DNA of 64,000 nt, from the NCBI RefSeq assembly GCF_900102635.1, contig NZ_FMZQ01000013.1:62001-126000 (forward strand), in the 5' to 3' direction. Numbering within the stretch: position 1 is the first letter of the stretch; every line of letters starts with the position of its first letter. The notes beneath the pieces were generated by a model. That model made no database searches and was not told where the DNA came from. It saw only the letters and a program-made list of their open reading frames with translations. Made by a program: the position numbers and the translations under genes. The DNA comes from Ectopseudomonas chengduensis (lineage in GTDB: Bacteria; Pseudomonadota; Gammaproteobacteria; Pseudomonadales; Pseudomonadaceae). Below, piece after piece: positions 9,384-18,311 of this stretch.

Positions 9384-9524
9384 GTTTTTCACGTATCCAT
9401 TCGAGCCTGGTTCATACCTGTCCCGGCTTGTGGGTGCGTATGCCCCATTCGTGCCGGCCTGCCTCTTCGTGCCGAAGTCTGCGCCGGACGATGCGTCACC
9501 TTAAACACACTGGAGAGAAACATA

Positions 9525-10871
9525 ATGAGAAAGACCTCCCTGGCACTGGCCGTAGCCGCCAGCACCCTGGGCCTGAGCCAAGTCGCCTTCGCCGATTTCA
9601 TCGGTGACAGCAAAGCCAGCCTGACCATGCGCAACTTCTACTTCGACCAGAACACCGTGAACACCACCAACAACAATGGTGAGGCCAGCGAGTGGGGCCA
9701 GGGCTTTATTCTCAACTATCAGTCCGGTTTCACTGAAGGCACCGTTGGCTTTGGTGTCGATGCTGTCGGCATGCTGGGCGTGCGTCTGGACGGTGGTGGT
9801 CGTGCTACCAAGACTGGTCGTGACCGTACTCCGGGCGCACTGTTCCCGCTGGAAAGCGATGGCAGTGCTGTCGACGAGTTCAGCAAGGGTGGTCTGACCG
9901 GTAAGGTTCGTTTCTCCAAGACCGAAGCTCGCGTCGGTACCTTGATGCCGAAACTGCCGATCCTGACCTCCAACGACGGTCGCCTGCTGCCGCAGATGTT
10001 CGAAGGCGGCATGATCACTTCCAACGAAATCGACAACCTGACCCTGACCGCTGGTCAGATCGAGCACGCCGTAGGCCGTGCCTCGAGCAACAGCACCGGT
10101 CTGGCCGTGGATGGCGGTAGGCAAGCCTCCAACAAGTTCTACTTCGGCGGTGGTGACTGGAAGATCAACAAGGATCTGACTGCGCAGTACTACTACGCCA
10201 ACCTGGAAGACTACTACAAGCAGCATTTCGCTGGTCTGGGTCATAACCTGGCGCTGGGCGAAGGCAGCCTGAAGACTGATCTGCGTTACTTCCGTACCAC
10301 TTCTGATGGCAAGAACGGCAGTGCTGCCGGCCGTGCTGGCGGCTACTCCGCCAATACCACCTTCGGTGACGGCACTGGTGAGATCGACAACAACACCTGG
10401 AGCGCCGCCTTCACCTACACCCTGCATAGCCACGCGATCATGCTGGGCTATCAGCGCGTTTCCGAGGACAGCAACTTCATCCAGCTGAACCAAGGGAGTC
10501 TGGTCAATGACAGCCTGGCCAACGAAGGTGCTGGCGGCTCCAGCGTGTACCTGCTGACCGACCGTCTGGCCCACAGCTTCACCCGTGCCGGTGAGCGCAC
10601 CACCTTCGGTCAGTATACCTACGATTTTGCAGGCCTCGGTGTACCGGGTCTGAAGGCTTCGGTAGCCTATCTGAAGGGCACCAACGTTCAGCTCTCCAAT
10701 GGTACTCAGGCAAAAGAATGGGAGCGTGACGTTGCACTTGATTATGTGTTCCAGGACGGCGCCATGAAGGGGCTGGGTCTGGGCTGGCGTTATGGCGTGC
10801 TGCGCGGCAATGCTGCAACCGACGTTGACCAGAACCGTCTGATCGTCAGCTACACCCTGCCGCTGATGTAA
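9525..10871 (+). CDS. oprE: OprD-family outer membrane porin, OprE-like
   Basis: A 448-residue porin. A typical signal peptide (residues 1-23, cleavage after VAFA) is followed by alternating beta-strand sequence rich in aromatic girdle residues, ending in SYTLPLM. Length and sequence features (DFIGDSKASL near the mature N-terminus, the NGG/GRQ loops, the YYANLEDYYKQ strand) fit the OprD family of substrate-specific 18-strand channels. The subfamily call as OprE rests mainly on synteny with the upstream GGDEF gene and on the sigma-54/ANR-like promoter. Substrate specificity cannot be read from sequence alone. A strong terminator follows. Confidence 0.85.
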   Translation: MRKTSLALAVAASTLGLSQVAFADFIGDSKASLTMRNFYFDQNTVNTTNNNGEASEWGQGFILNYQSGFTEGTVGFGVDAVGMLGVRLDGGGRATKTGRDRTPGALFPLESDGSAVDEFSKGGLTGKVRFSKTEARVGTLMPKLPILTSNDGRLLPQMFEGGMITSNEIDNLTLTAGQIEHAVGRASSNSTGLAVDGGRQASNKFYFGGGDWKINKDLTAQYYYANLEDYYKQHFAGLGHNLALGEGSLKTDLRYFRTTSDGKNGSAAGRAGGYSANTTFGDGTGEIDNNTWSAAFTYTLHSHAIMLGYQRVSEDSNFIQLNQGSLVNDSLANEGAGGSSVYLLTDRLAHSFTRAGERTTFGQYTYDFAGLGVPGLKASVAYLKGTNVQLSNGTQAKEWERDVALDYVFQDGAMKGLGLGWRYGVLRGNAATDVDQNRLIVSYTLPLM

Positions 10872-10924
10872 GGCGAGAGGTTTTCGGGAGGCTTGCTAAG
10901 GCCTGATGTTCCGAAAAACTGAAC

Positions 10925-10963
10925 GAAAAATGCCCGCTCCCTTTGGATGCGGGCATTTTTTTT
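10925..10963 (+). terminator. Rho-independent terminator after the porin
   Basis: A perfect 12-bp stem (AAAAATGCCCGC and its complement) with an 11-nt loop runs into eight T residues. It also faces the convergent DUF2388 gene and may serve both strands. Confidence 0.88.
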
Positions 10964-10980
10964 GGGCGACTGGTTACGGC

Positions 10981-11310
10981 TCAGCGTGGGTTGTCAGCTG
11001 GCGCTGCCGAGGTGGCAAGAATGGCGCTGGCCAGTGCCATATCGTCGGCGTCCTGCAGTTGCGGGTTGGCGCTGCGCAGTTGCTGCATTGCCGCTTCCAG
11101 ATGTGGGCCGCGGATTTCGCCGTTACTGGCGACGAAGCTGCTAGCATCCTCTTCGGCCGCCGCAACCAGCTTGCGATCCTTGAAGGTCAGATAGGTCGAG
11201 GCGGTGGTTGCGCCCGAGGAAAGAATATCGCGCAGCAGGCCATCGGCTGCTGCGGTCTGGGCGATCAGGCAGGCACTGAACGCCAGTGCGGCACGGCTCG
11301 TTACACGCAT
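10981..11310 (-). CDS. Secreted DUF2388-family small protein
   Basis: A 109-residue protein with a signal peptide (about residues 1-22, cleavage after AAA before DGLLRDIL). The mature part, with SSGATTASTYLTFKDRK followed by AAEEDASSFVAS, matches DUF2388, a family of short periplasmic or secreted proteins found mainly in Pseudomonas, often in several paralogs per genome. No function is known. It is convergent with the porin gene and stands alone on its strand. Confidence 0.75.
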   Translation of the reverse strand: MRVTSRAALAFSACLIAQTAAADGLLRDILSSGATTASTYLTFKDRKLVAAAEEDASSFVASNGEIRGPHLEAAMQQLRSANPQLQDADDMALASAILATSAAPADNPR

Positions 11311-11398
11311 GAGGAAACTCCTTAAGGGTGGTTCCTATCCTAAGAGTCGCGTAAGCCGCTGGTGGTTCCTTGCTGGCGATGGCCGGTTGCCAGGCCGA

Positions 11399-11653
11399 TC
11401 AGCTGCTGAGCTTGCGCGCCCGCTGCTGATGACGCCACCAAAGCAGCGCCGAAAGCATTGCCAGTGCGCCGAACAGCAGAAACTGCCAGACCCAGGGCAG
11501 GTCCGGGAACAGGTAGGTCAGTGCCCCGACGGCGACGGCCACCAGGCCGACCCACAGCAGGTAGCCTCCGGCGCCGAACACCTCGAGAATCAGCAGCAGG
11601 GTGGCCAGGGCCAACCAATCCCAGAACGACAAGTTTTGCAGGTAGGTGATCAT
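11399..11653 (-). CDS. NfeD-like membrane protein lacking the OB-fold domain
   Basis: An 84-residue protein with three hydrophobic segments. The segment LLILEVFGAGGYLLWVGLVA is the hallmark of NfeD membrane domains, which usually partner with SPFH/stomatin proteases. Family members of this type are usually about 140-150 residues, with a C-terminal soluble OB-fold; this one stops right after the WWRHQQRARKLSS linker. Another frame over the next bases reads AQQLIG, reminiscent of the family linker, but then loses resemblance. It may be a truncated relic or a genuine short form. No stomatin/slipin gene is adjacent. Confidence 0.6.
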   Translation of the reverse strand: MITYLQNLSFWDWLALATLLLILEVFGAGGYLLWVGLVAVAVGALTYLFPDLPWVWQFLLFGALAMLSALLWWRHQQRARKLSS

Positions 11654-11818
11654 GGGAAGACGCGGCTACCCATACTCAGACTGTTTGCTGATCGCCCTTC
11701 GGTGTACATCGCATAGACTCCATTGCCAGATCAATCAATCTAAGCACAGTCGCCTGGGCTCTGCCGCCGACCCCTTCGCAAGGCGGGCAGATGCCGGGCC
11801 ATCCGTGGGAGCCAGGGC

Positions 11819-12493
11819 ATGTTTGCGCGTTCGCTGATGGCGTTTTTGCTTACCGCTCTGCTGCTGGCAGGGCAGGGCGCCGTGGCCGATGAGCTGCTGA
11901 ATGCCCTGCACCGTGCAGCGCCGCAGTTGGAAATACGTGCGTTGCACGGTGCGCTACAGGCGCTGCGGTGTGCCGAGCGTGAAGGTGCGGGTGAAGCCAA
12001 GCGGTTGGCGGTGATCGATTACTCGCATTCCTCGCTGGAGCGGCGCCTATGGGTTTTCGATCTGACGCACAGGCGTCTGCTGCAGCGTGAGTTCGTGGCC
12101 CATGGTCGCCAGTCCGGCGAGCTGTTCGCCGAGCGCTTTTCCAATCTGCCCGGCAGCCATCAGTCCAGCCTGGGTCTGTTTCGCGGTGCTGAAAGCTACA
12201 GCGGCCGGCATGGGCATTCGCTGCGCCTCGATGGCCTGGAGCCGGGCTTCAATGACCAGGCGCGTGCCCGTGCGCTGGTGATCCATGGCGCCGATTACGT
12301 GGCGCCGACATGGGCGCAGAGATACGGCCGCATGGGGCGCAGCCTGGGCTGTCCGGCGGTACAGCAGGAGGTGATTCGTGGGCTGGTGGAGCAGCTCAAG
12401 GATGGCCAGTACCTGTTCGCCTGGCACCCACTGTTGGTCGACGACCGCTATCTCGACTGCACGAGCATCAGCGTTGCTCGCTCTGTGGAGTGA
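11819..12493 (+). CDS. Murein L,D-transpeptidase catalytic domain family protein (YkuD-like)
   Basis: A 224-residue protein with an N-terminal signal peptide (cleavage near residue 23). The core has the YkuD-type His motif VIHGADYV and the catalytic Cys motif GRSLGCPAV, with the FSNLPGSHQSSLG segment before them. The family acts on peptidoglycan cross-links in the periplasm; this subfamily is short and lacks a LysM domain. GGGAG-like sequence precedes the ATG. Its 3' end overlaps the convergent PilB/GspE-like gene by 26 bp, so the two genes share their ends and no terminator hairpin separates them. Confidence 0.8.
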   Translation: MFARSLMAFLLTALLLAGQGAVADELLNALHRAAPQLEIRALHGALQALRCAEREGAGEAKRLAVIDYSHSSLERRLWVFDLTHRRLLQREFVAHGRQSGELFAERFSNLPGSHQSSLGLFRGAESYSGRHGHSLRLDGLEPGFNDQARARALVIHGADYVAPTWAQRYGRMGRSLGCPAVQQEVIRGLVEQLKDGQYLFAWHPLLVDDRYLDCTSISVARSVE

Positions 12494-14252
12494 CGCGTAG
12501 CACTTCCTCGATGGTGGTCAGCCCGGCCGCGACCTTTTGCGCGCCGGACAGGCGCAGGCTGCGCATGCCGTCCTTGAAGGCGGCGCGGCGCAGGGCGGTA
12601 AGGTCGGTGTCGGCGTTGATCAGCGGCTTGATGGCGTCGTTGATCAGCATGATTTCGTAGACCCCGGCGCGGCCGCGATAGCCGGTTTCACGGCATTCCA
12701 GGCAGCCGACCGCGTGGTGCGCCTGGGTCGGCAATGGCGAGCTCCAAGGCCGGGTCAGGCCGTTCCAGGTGTCTTCGTCCAGTTGCACGGGTGCCTTGCA
12801 GTGCGGGCACAGGGTACGCACCAGACGCTGCGCCATGACGCCGAGGATAGTGGCCTTGAGCAGGTAGTGCGGCACGCCCAGTTCGAGCAGGCGGGTGATG
12901 GCGCTGGGCGCGTCGTTGGTGTGCAGGGTGGACAGCACCAGGTGGCCGGTCAGTGCCGCCTGTATCGCCATTTCGGCGGTTTCCAGGTCGCGGATCTCAC
13001 CGACCATGATGATGTCCGGATCCTGACGCATCAGCGCGCGCACGCCGCTGGCGAAGGTCAGGTCGATGTTGTGCTGCACCTGCATCTGGTTGAAGGCGCC
13101 TTCGATCATCTCGATCGGGTCTTCGATGGTGCAGACGTTCACCTCCTCGGTCGCCAGTTGTTTGAGGGTGGTGTAGAGGGTGGTGGTCTTGCCCGAGCCG
13201 GTGGGGCCGGTGACCAGAATGATGCCGTTGGGCTGGCTGGTCATGCTGGCCCAGCGGCGCAGGTCGTCAGGAGAGAAGCCAAGCTGATCCGGGCTTTTCA
13301 GCAGTACTTCCGGGTCGAAGATACGCATCACCATCTTCTCGCCGAAGGCGGTCGGCAGGGTCGACAGGCGCAATTCCACTTCGCCGCCGTCCGGGGTCTT
13401 GGTCTTGACCCGGCCATCCTGTGGCTTGCGTTTCTCGGCGATGTTCATGCGCCCGAGGTTCTTCAGGCGGCTGACCACCGCCATGGTGACCTGGGCAGGG
13501 AACTGATAGACGGTATGCAGCACGCCGTCGATGCGAAAACGCACAGTGCCCTGCTCGCGGCGTGGCTCGATGTGGATATCGCTGGCACGTTGCTGGAAGG
13601 CGTACTGGAACAGCCAGTCGACGATGTTGACGATGTGCGCATCGTTGGCGTCCGGCTCCTGATCCTGGGCGCCGAGGCTGAGCAATTGCTCGAAGTTGCC
13701 GACCCCGCTGATCTTTTGATCGGTGGCATTGGCGCCGCTGACCGAGCGGGCCAGGCGATAGAACTCGGTGGTGAAGCGCTGGATATCGCTGGGGTTGGCC
13801 ACCACGCGCTTGATCGGGCGCTTGAGTACGTGCACCAGGTTGGCCTCCCAGCTGTGCACCAGCGGCTGGCTGCTGGCGATGGTGACGCTTTCGCTGTCCA
13901 CTGCCACGGCGAGGATCTTGTGACGCTGGGCGAAGGCGTAGGACATCAACGGGGTGATGGCCGGCACGTCGATCTTCAGTGGATCGATGCGCAGGTAGGG
14001 TTGGCCGGCGAAGTCGGCCAGCCAGACGGTAAGGGTTTCCAGGTCGAGCTTCTTGCCCGGGCGCGTCAGGTCGTTGACCTGCTGTGCGGCGAGGAACTCC
14101 AGCGGATGTTGGGTGTTGTTCAGTGAGCTGCGGCGAATCGCCAGGCACTGCTCGGCCACGTCCTGCTCGACCCGGCCCTGGGCCACCAGCTCACGCAGCA
14201 GGTCGCCAAGGTCCAGTACACGGTCAGGGGCGGTAGCGGTGAAGGCGGACAT
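12468..14252 (-). CDS. Orphan GspE/PulE/PilB-type secretion ATPase
   Basis: A 594-residue hexameric-type traffic ATPase. Residues 1-170 resemble the GspE N-terminal (MshEN-like) region. The ATPase core has the Walker A GPTGSGKTT, an Asp box (CTIEDPIE), Walker B DPDIIMVGEIRD, His box (LVLSTLHTNDA) and a tetracysteine zinc motif CPHC...CLEC. These support ATPase function in type II secretion or type IV pilus-like assembly. No pseudopilin, secretin or inner-membrane partner is visible within the window, so its machine is unknown. Convergent 26-bp overlap with the L,D-transpeptidase-like gene. Confidence 0.88.
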   Translation of the reverse strand: MSAFTATAPDRVLDLGDLLRELVAQGRVEQDVAEQCLAIRRSSLNNTQHPLEFLAAQQVNDLTRPGKKLDLETLTVWLADFAGQPYLRIDPLKIDVPAITPLMSYAFAQRHKILAVAVDSESVTIASSQPLVHSWEANLVHVLKRPIKRVVANPSDIQRFTTEFYRLARSVSGANATDQKISGVGNFEQLLSLGAQDQEPDANDAHIVNIVDWLFQYAFQQRASDIHIEPRREQGTVRFRIDGVLHTVYQFPAQVTMAVVSRLKNLGRMNIAEKRKPQDGRVKTKTPDGGEVELRLSTLPTAFGEKMVMRIFDPEVLLKSPDQLGFSPDDLRRWASMTSQPNGIILVTGPTGSGKTTTLYTTLKQLATEEVNVCTIEDPIEMIEGAFNQMQVQHNIDLTFASGVRALMRQDPDIIMVGEIRDLETAEMAIQAALTGHLVLSTLHTNDAPSAITRLLELGVPHYLLKATILGVMAQRLVRTLCPHCKAPVQLDEDTWNGLTRPWSSPLPTQAHHAVGCLECRETGYRGRAGVYEIMLINDAIKPLINADTDLTALRRAAFKDGMRSLRLSGAQKVAAGLTTIEEVLRVTPQSEQR

Positions 14253-14374
14253 GCGAGCTCCTCGGGGTCGGCCTGAACAAGGTTAGCAGGCCGTTTTTCA
14301 ACGGCCTTTCAGCCTGGCTAGGATGCCCGAAAAGCAGCACAAGGGCGAAGGCCCATGCGTGATGAGTCGCCGCT

Positions 14375-14701
14375 TCAGGCCACCTCCGTGACCAGGCTGT
14401 GATCCAGGTGTTGCCAGGTCACCTCCCATACGCAGACCAGGCTGCGCAGTTTCTGCGCCAGCACGCCGGCGCGATGCAGCGACAGGCCAGACAGACGCAG
14501 GCTGATATGCAGGTCGTCCTGCAGGCGTTCCATGTGCAAGGCCTCAGGTAATAACTGCAATTGTGCAAACAGCCCCAGCAGGCGGCACATCACGTCGGCT
14601 TCGGCGTCGGTGCGCAGCTGGTATTCAACGCAGGCGTCAGGGCGATCCTGCCAGGGATCGCGGCGGTTATGGGCGGACGGAAACGGGGTGGTATCTGGCA
14701 T
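14375..14701 (-). CDS. Conserved hypothetical protein, about 108 residues
   Basis: I do not recognise a named family with confidence. The central part (ADVMCRLLGLFAQLQLLPEALHMERLQDDLHISLRLSGL) has the size and beta-alpha-beta-beta-alpha-beta feel of an ACT-like regulatory fold. There is no signal peptide and no TM helix. It is divergent from the Lrp-family regulator, with about 130 bp between starts. An amino acid-sensing role is possible but only suggested by that neighbour. Confidence 0.55.
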   Translation of the reverse strand: MPDTTPFPSAHNRRDPWQDRPDACVEYQLRTDAEADVMCRLLGLFAQLQLLPEALHMERLQDDLHISLRLSGLSLHRAGVLAQKLRSLVCVWEVTWQHLDHSLVTEVA

Positions 14702-14828
14702 GGCGGAAGCTCGGGCAGGTTTTGCTTAAGTTTCCGCCCTAATTCGGCAAAAGTTCTGCCTGGTTTTATGGGTTATTCCAGGTTTCATGGATAAACTTGC
14801 CTTGTTAATCGGGTATTGGGGGTTTTTT

Positions 14829-15296
14829 ATGTCCATCGTGCTGGATACTTACGACCAACGCATTCTTGCCCTGCTACAGGAAGATGCTGGTCTCTCCACT
14901 GCGGAGATCGCCGAGCGCATCGGTCTGTCGCAGTCGCCGTGCTGGCGCCGTATCCAGCGCCTCAAGGAGGAGGGGGTGATTCGCAAGCAGGTCACCCTGC
15001 TCGATCGCAAGCGCATCGGCCTGCACACGCAGGTGTTCGCTCAGGTCAAGCTCAACGCTCATGGGCGTTCCAACCTGACCGAGTTCGCCGAGGCTATGCG
15101 CGAGTTTCCCGAGGTGCTGGAGTGCCATGTACTGATGGGCGCGGTGGATTTCATGCTGCGCATCGTCACCCGCGATATCGAGGCGTATGAGCGCTTCTTC
15201 TTCGAGAAGCTGTCGCTGGTGCCAGGTATCCAGGAGGTGAACTCCATCGTCGCGCTGTCGGAGATCAAGTCCACCACCAGCTTGCCGCTTGCCTAA
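14829..15296 (+). CDS. Lrp/AsnC-family transcriptional regulator
   Basis: A 155-residue protein, the usual size for the family. The N-terminal winged helix (TAEIAERIGLSQSPCWRRIQRL) and a C-terminal RAM/ACT-like domain (VLECHVLMGAVDFMLRIVTRD) are clear. These proteins form octamers that bind DNA in response to amino acids. I prefer the ATG at 14829 over the in-frame ATG at 14787: it gives the standard family N-terminus and has a G-rich stretch 6 nt upstream. The regulated gene is not evident; the divergent hypothetical gene is one candidate. Confidence 0.88.
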   Translation: MSIVLDTYDQRILALLQEDAGLSTAEIAERIGLSQSPCWRRIQRLKEEGVIRKQVTLLDRKRIGLHTQVFAQVKLNAHGRSNLTEFAEAMREFPEVLECHVLMGAVDFMLRIVTRDIEAYERFFFEKLSLVPGIQEVNSIVALSEIKSTTSLPLA

Positions 15297-15314
15297 GGAA
15301 ACGCCGAGAAAGCC

Positions 15315-15382
15315 GTCATGCCCGCGCAGGCGGGTATCCAGAACCTACGAGTCACCTGGGCTCCCGCCTTCGCGGGAGTGAC
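15315..15382. repeat. Paired REP-type palindrome (REPIN-like)
   Basis: Two inverted arms, 15315-15341 and 15356-15382, each contain their own small palindrome (CCCGCGCAGGCGGG and CTCCCGCCTTCGCGGGAG). The pair lies in the gap between the convergent Lrp and DUF502 genes. This arrangement is typical of REPINs mobilised by a RAYT transposase; none is in the window. Confidence 0.75.
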
Positions 15383-15407
15383 GATAAATGGCTTTTTCAG
15401 AACATCC

Positions 15408-16079
15408 CTAAGGCTTGATCACCACCGGAGGCAACTGCTCGACATTACGCTTGCCAGGCGGCGTGAGGCCCATGGACACATAGATGCTGGTCAACTGATC
15501 CACCCCCATGTCGGCGGGGCGTATCCATGTCTCCGGTACGTAGAGCAGGCCGCCACCGACCGGAATCGGCGCGGTGGGAATGAGGATGGCGCAGTAGGCA
15601 CGGCCTTCCAGTTCCACCGTCTCCGAGCTTGGGCGCAGAGCCAGTACCGCTGCGCCGTCACCACCGAAGAAACACCACACCGGCGCCATGGTGGTGATGT
15701 CCGGGTTCTTGCTCTTGTCCAGCAGGCCCACGAAGCGGTCGGCCAGGTTATAGAAGTTGCCGATCAGCGGCGTGCGCCGCAGGGTGCGGTCGAGCAGCCA
15801 GGACAGGGGCCGGCGCAGGCCCAGTTGCACGGCCAGGCCCAGTGGGTAGAGGCTGGCCAGCAGCACCAGGCAACCCAGTAGATAGGCCAGGTAACTGTTG
15901 CTGGAAAACGGTTGGCCGAGGGCGGCAGACAGCTGGCCGATCAGGGTCGAGGGGCCGACCAGGCGATTGAGCAGGCTGAATATCCAGGCCAGCAATGCCA
16001 GAGTCAGAACCAGTGGCAGCAACGACAACAGGCCTGTAAACCAGGTGGTGACGATGGATTTCAGGCTGCGCTTGATCAT
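15408..16079 (-). CDS. DUF502-family inner membrane protein
   Basis: A 223-residue protein with two long N-terminal hydrophobic regions (about residues 12-40 and 62-88) and a soluble C-terminal part carrying the motifs TPLIGNFYNLADRF and IPTAPIPVGGGLLYVP characteristic of DUF502. The family is widespread in bacteria (and related to plant COV1-like proteins); its function is unknown. Monocistronic here, preceded by about 190 bp before the dctM terminator. Confidence 0.82.
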   Translation of the reverse strand: MIKRSLKSIVTTWFTGLLSLLPLVLTLALLAWIFSLLNRLVGPSTLIGQLSAALGQPFSSNSYLAYLLGCLVLLASLYPLGLAVQLGLRRPLSWLLDRTLRRTPLIGNFYNLADRFVGLLDKSKNPDITTMAPVWCFFGGDGAAVLALRPSSETVELEGRAYCAILIPTAPIPVGGGLLYVPETWIRPADMGVDQLTSIYVSMGLTPPGKRNVEQLPPVVIKP

Positions 16080-16201
16080 GTGACGGTTTCCTTGGCGATA
16101 TCGAGCGTAACTTTACGTGACCACAGGCGCTTGTGTGCACTGCTGTGGAAATGTGCACGCACTCAAATGGCTACAGTAGTTTTCATCAGATTATTTCGCG
16201 C

Positions 16202-16228
16202 AAAAAAAGCCCGGCACAAAGGCCGGGC
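16202..16228 (-). terminator. Rho-independent terminator after dctPQM
   Basis: On the minus strand a GCCCGGC stem with a 6-nt loop is followed by seven T residues, about 40 nt after the dctM stop. Confidence 0.88.
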
Positions 16229-16270
16229 AGAGTGGGTACATGGAGTACCAAACAGCGTAGGTTTGAACCC

Positions 16271-17551
16271 TTACATGCCGAGCATGTTCGGCAAGCCGAG
16301 CGACACGGCAGGCACGTAGGTAATGATCACCAGGAAGCTGAGCAGCAGCATCAGCCAGGGCATCGCCGCGCGGATCACAGCCGTCAGCGGCATACCCGTC
16401 ACCGCCGAGGTGACGAACAGGTTCAGCCCCACTGGTGGTGTGATCAGACCGATTTCCATGTTCACCACCATGATGATGCCCAGGTGGATCGGGTCGATGC
16501 CCAGTTGCATGGCGATGGGGAAGAGAATCGGTGCCAGGATCAGGATGATCGCCGACGGCTCCATGAAGGCACCGGCGATCAGCAGCACGATGTTCACTAC
16601 CAGCAGGAACTGCCACGGCTGCAGACCCAGATCCACCACCCAGGCGGTGATCTGCTGCGGGATCTGCTCGGTGGTCAGTACGTGAGCGAAGAGCATGGCG
16701 TTGGCAATGATGAACATCAGCATGATGGTCAGCTTGCCGGACTCCAGCAGCACCTTCGGGCACTCGCGGATCTTCAGATCCTTGTACACGAACAGGGCGA
16801 CGAAGCCGGCATATACCGCCGCCACGGCCGCAGCCTCGGTCGGGGTGAACATGCCGCTGTAGATACCGCCGAGGATGATCACCATCAGCAGCAGGCCCCA
16901 GAACGCTTCACGCGCGGCGCGCAGCCACTCGCGGAAGCTGGCGCGTGGCAGGGCTGGCAGCTTCTTGATGCGCGCGACGATGTAGATCGCGATCATCAGC
17001 ACCAGGCCGAGCATCACGCCCGGAATCACACCGGCCATGAATAGCTTGCCCACCGACTGCTCGGTGGCGGCGGCGTACACCACCATCACGATCGACGGCG
17101 GAATCAGGATGCCCAGGGTACCGGCGTTACACACGATGCCGGCGCCGAAGGCCTGCGGGTAACCGGAACGCACCATGCCGGCGATGGCGATGGAGCCGAC
17201 TGCGGCCACGGTCGCCGGCGACGAGCCGGACAGGGCGGCGAACAGCATGCACGCCAGTACCGCACCGATGGCCAGACCGCCACGGATGTGGCCGACGCAG
17301 GCGTTGGCGAAGTCGATCAGGCGCTTGGCCACGCCGCCGGTGGTCATGAAGGCACCGGACAGCAGGAAGAACGGAATGGCCAGCAGGGTGTAGTGTTCGG
17401 AGGTCTCGAACAGCTTGATCGCCAGCGAGCGCACCGAGTCCGGGCTGAACAGCATGATGGTGATCGAACCGGCCAGGCCGAGCGAGGCTGCAATCGGCAC
17501 GCCGATGAACATCAGCAAAAACAGCAGCAGGAAGAGGAACAGAACGGTCAT
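16271..17551 (-). CDS. dctM: C4-dicarboxylate TRAP transporter large permease DctM
   Basis: A 426-residue, highly hydrophobic protein with about 12 predicted TM segments. DctM-family signatures include the N-terminal FLFLLLFLLMFIGVPIAASLG, the ALSGSSPATVAAVGSIAI segment and LITPPVGLNLFVTS near the C-terminus. It forms the ion-driven translocation channel of the tripartite transporter for succinate, fumarate and malate. Its start overlaps the dctQ stop by 4 nt, so the two are translationally coupled. Confidence 0.95.
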   Translation of the reverse strand: MTVLFLFLLLFLLMFIGVPIAASLGLAGSITIMLFSPDSVRSLAIKLFETSEHYTLLAIPFFLLSGAFMTTGGVAKRLIDFANACVGHIRGGLAIGAVLACMLFAALSGSSPATVAAVGSIAIAGMVRSGYPQAFGAGIVCNAGTLGILIPPSIVMVVYAAATEQSVGKLFMAGVIPGVMLGLVLMIAIYIVARIKKLPALPRASFREWLRAAREAFWGLLLMVIILGGIYSGMFTPTEAAAVAAVYAGFVALFVYKDLKIRECPKVLLESGKLTIMLMFIIANAMLFAHVLTTEQIPQQITAWVVDLGLQPWQFLLVVNIVLLIAGAFMEPSAIILILAPILFPIAMQLGIDPIHLGIIMVVNMEIGLITPPVGLNLFVTSAVTGMPLTAVIRAAMPWLMLLLSFLVIITYVPAVSLGLPNMLGM

Positions 17552-18177
17552 TGCTTGGGCTCCTCATGCTCATTGATTTTCAGGGCGTCAGCGGCTTCAT
17601 CCGCCAGACCGAGGCCGGTCTGCTGGTCACGCAGAATGCGCACGAGGATTTCCAGGAAGCGGATGAACACCATGGCGTAGCCGAAGGGCACGATCATGCC
17701 GATATGCCATTGCTGGATGCCGTAGTGACCGAGGTCCTCGGCACCGATGCCGGCCTTGAACAGGGTGCTGACCCAGTCGTAGCTGCCGACCGCGATGAGG
17801 CCGGCGTAGCCCAGGCAGGCCGAGCAGGCGATCACGCCGATGACGCGCTGTACACCGCGTGGGGCCAGCTTGACCAGGGCATCGACACCGATGTGGCCGG
17901 CCGTGCGCACGCCATAGGCCAGGCCGAAGAAGATCAGCCAGCCGAACAGGGCCTTGGTCAGGGCGTTGCTCCAGGTCATCGCCTGGGCCATGTCGAGAAT
18001 GGCGTCGCCGATGCCGAGCAGCAGCTCGTTACCGCCGAAGGTATCACCCAGCCAGTAGAACAGGGTGTAGAAGTTGTTGAGGATCACGTAGACGAATGTG
18101 ATCAGCGTCATGGCCGCCAGGAGGAAAGCGATAAAGCCTTCCTCGAAGTGCTCCCAGACGCGCCGCAAGGCGTTCAT
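17548..18177 (-). CDS. dctQ: C4-dicarboxylate TRAP transporter small permease DctQ
   Basis: A 209-residue protein with four TM helices, the standard DctQ topology (helices near residues 12-36, 70-95, 110-130 and 150-175). The motif NALTKALFGWLIFFGLAYGVRTAGHIGVDALV contains the conserved R-x-x-x-H-I-x-V-D core of the family. It bridges the DctP binding protein and DctM. It is slightly larger than the E. coli-type small subunit but normal for Pseudomonas DctQ. 134 nt containing a stem-loop separate it from dctP. Confidence 0.93.
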   Translation of the reverse strand: MNALRRVWEHFEEGFIAFLLAAMTLITFVYVILNNFYTLFYWLGDTFGGNELLLGIGDAILDMAQAMTWSNALTKALFGWLIFFGLAYGVRTAGHIGVDALVKLAPRGVQRVIGVIACSACLGYAGLIAVGSYDWVSTLFKAGIGAEDLGHYGIQQWHIGMIVPFGYAMVFIRFLEILVRILRDQQTGLGLADEAADALKINEHEEPKQ

Positions 18178-18273
18178 GGTCGGTTCTCCCGAATGGAAAG
18201 GGCGTAAGGCAAACCGAGGGCCGGCTCACCGGTTGCTGCATGTTTCGATGCCCTTTGCGGGCGTCGTGGTGGA

Positions 18274-18293
18274 GCAGGGCAATTGCACCCTGC
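18274..18293 (-). other. Intercistronic stem-loop between dctP and dctQ
   Basis: GCAGGG and CCCTGC flank an 8-nt loop in the 134-nt dctP-dctQ gap. There is no T-tract, so it is more likely an mRNA-stabilising or partial attenuating structure that would favour excess DctP than a full terminator. Confidence 0.45.
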
Positions 18294-18311
18294 CCACCCG
18301 GCTCTCCGGCC

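Noticed and set aside
12537..14126. 529-codon open frame on the strand opposite the PilB/GspE-like ATPase
   Set aside because: High GC codon bias opens antisense frames. The ATPase on the minus strand has every family motif, and the antisense translation resembles nothing.
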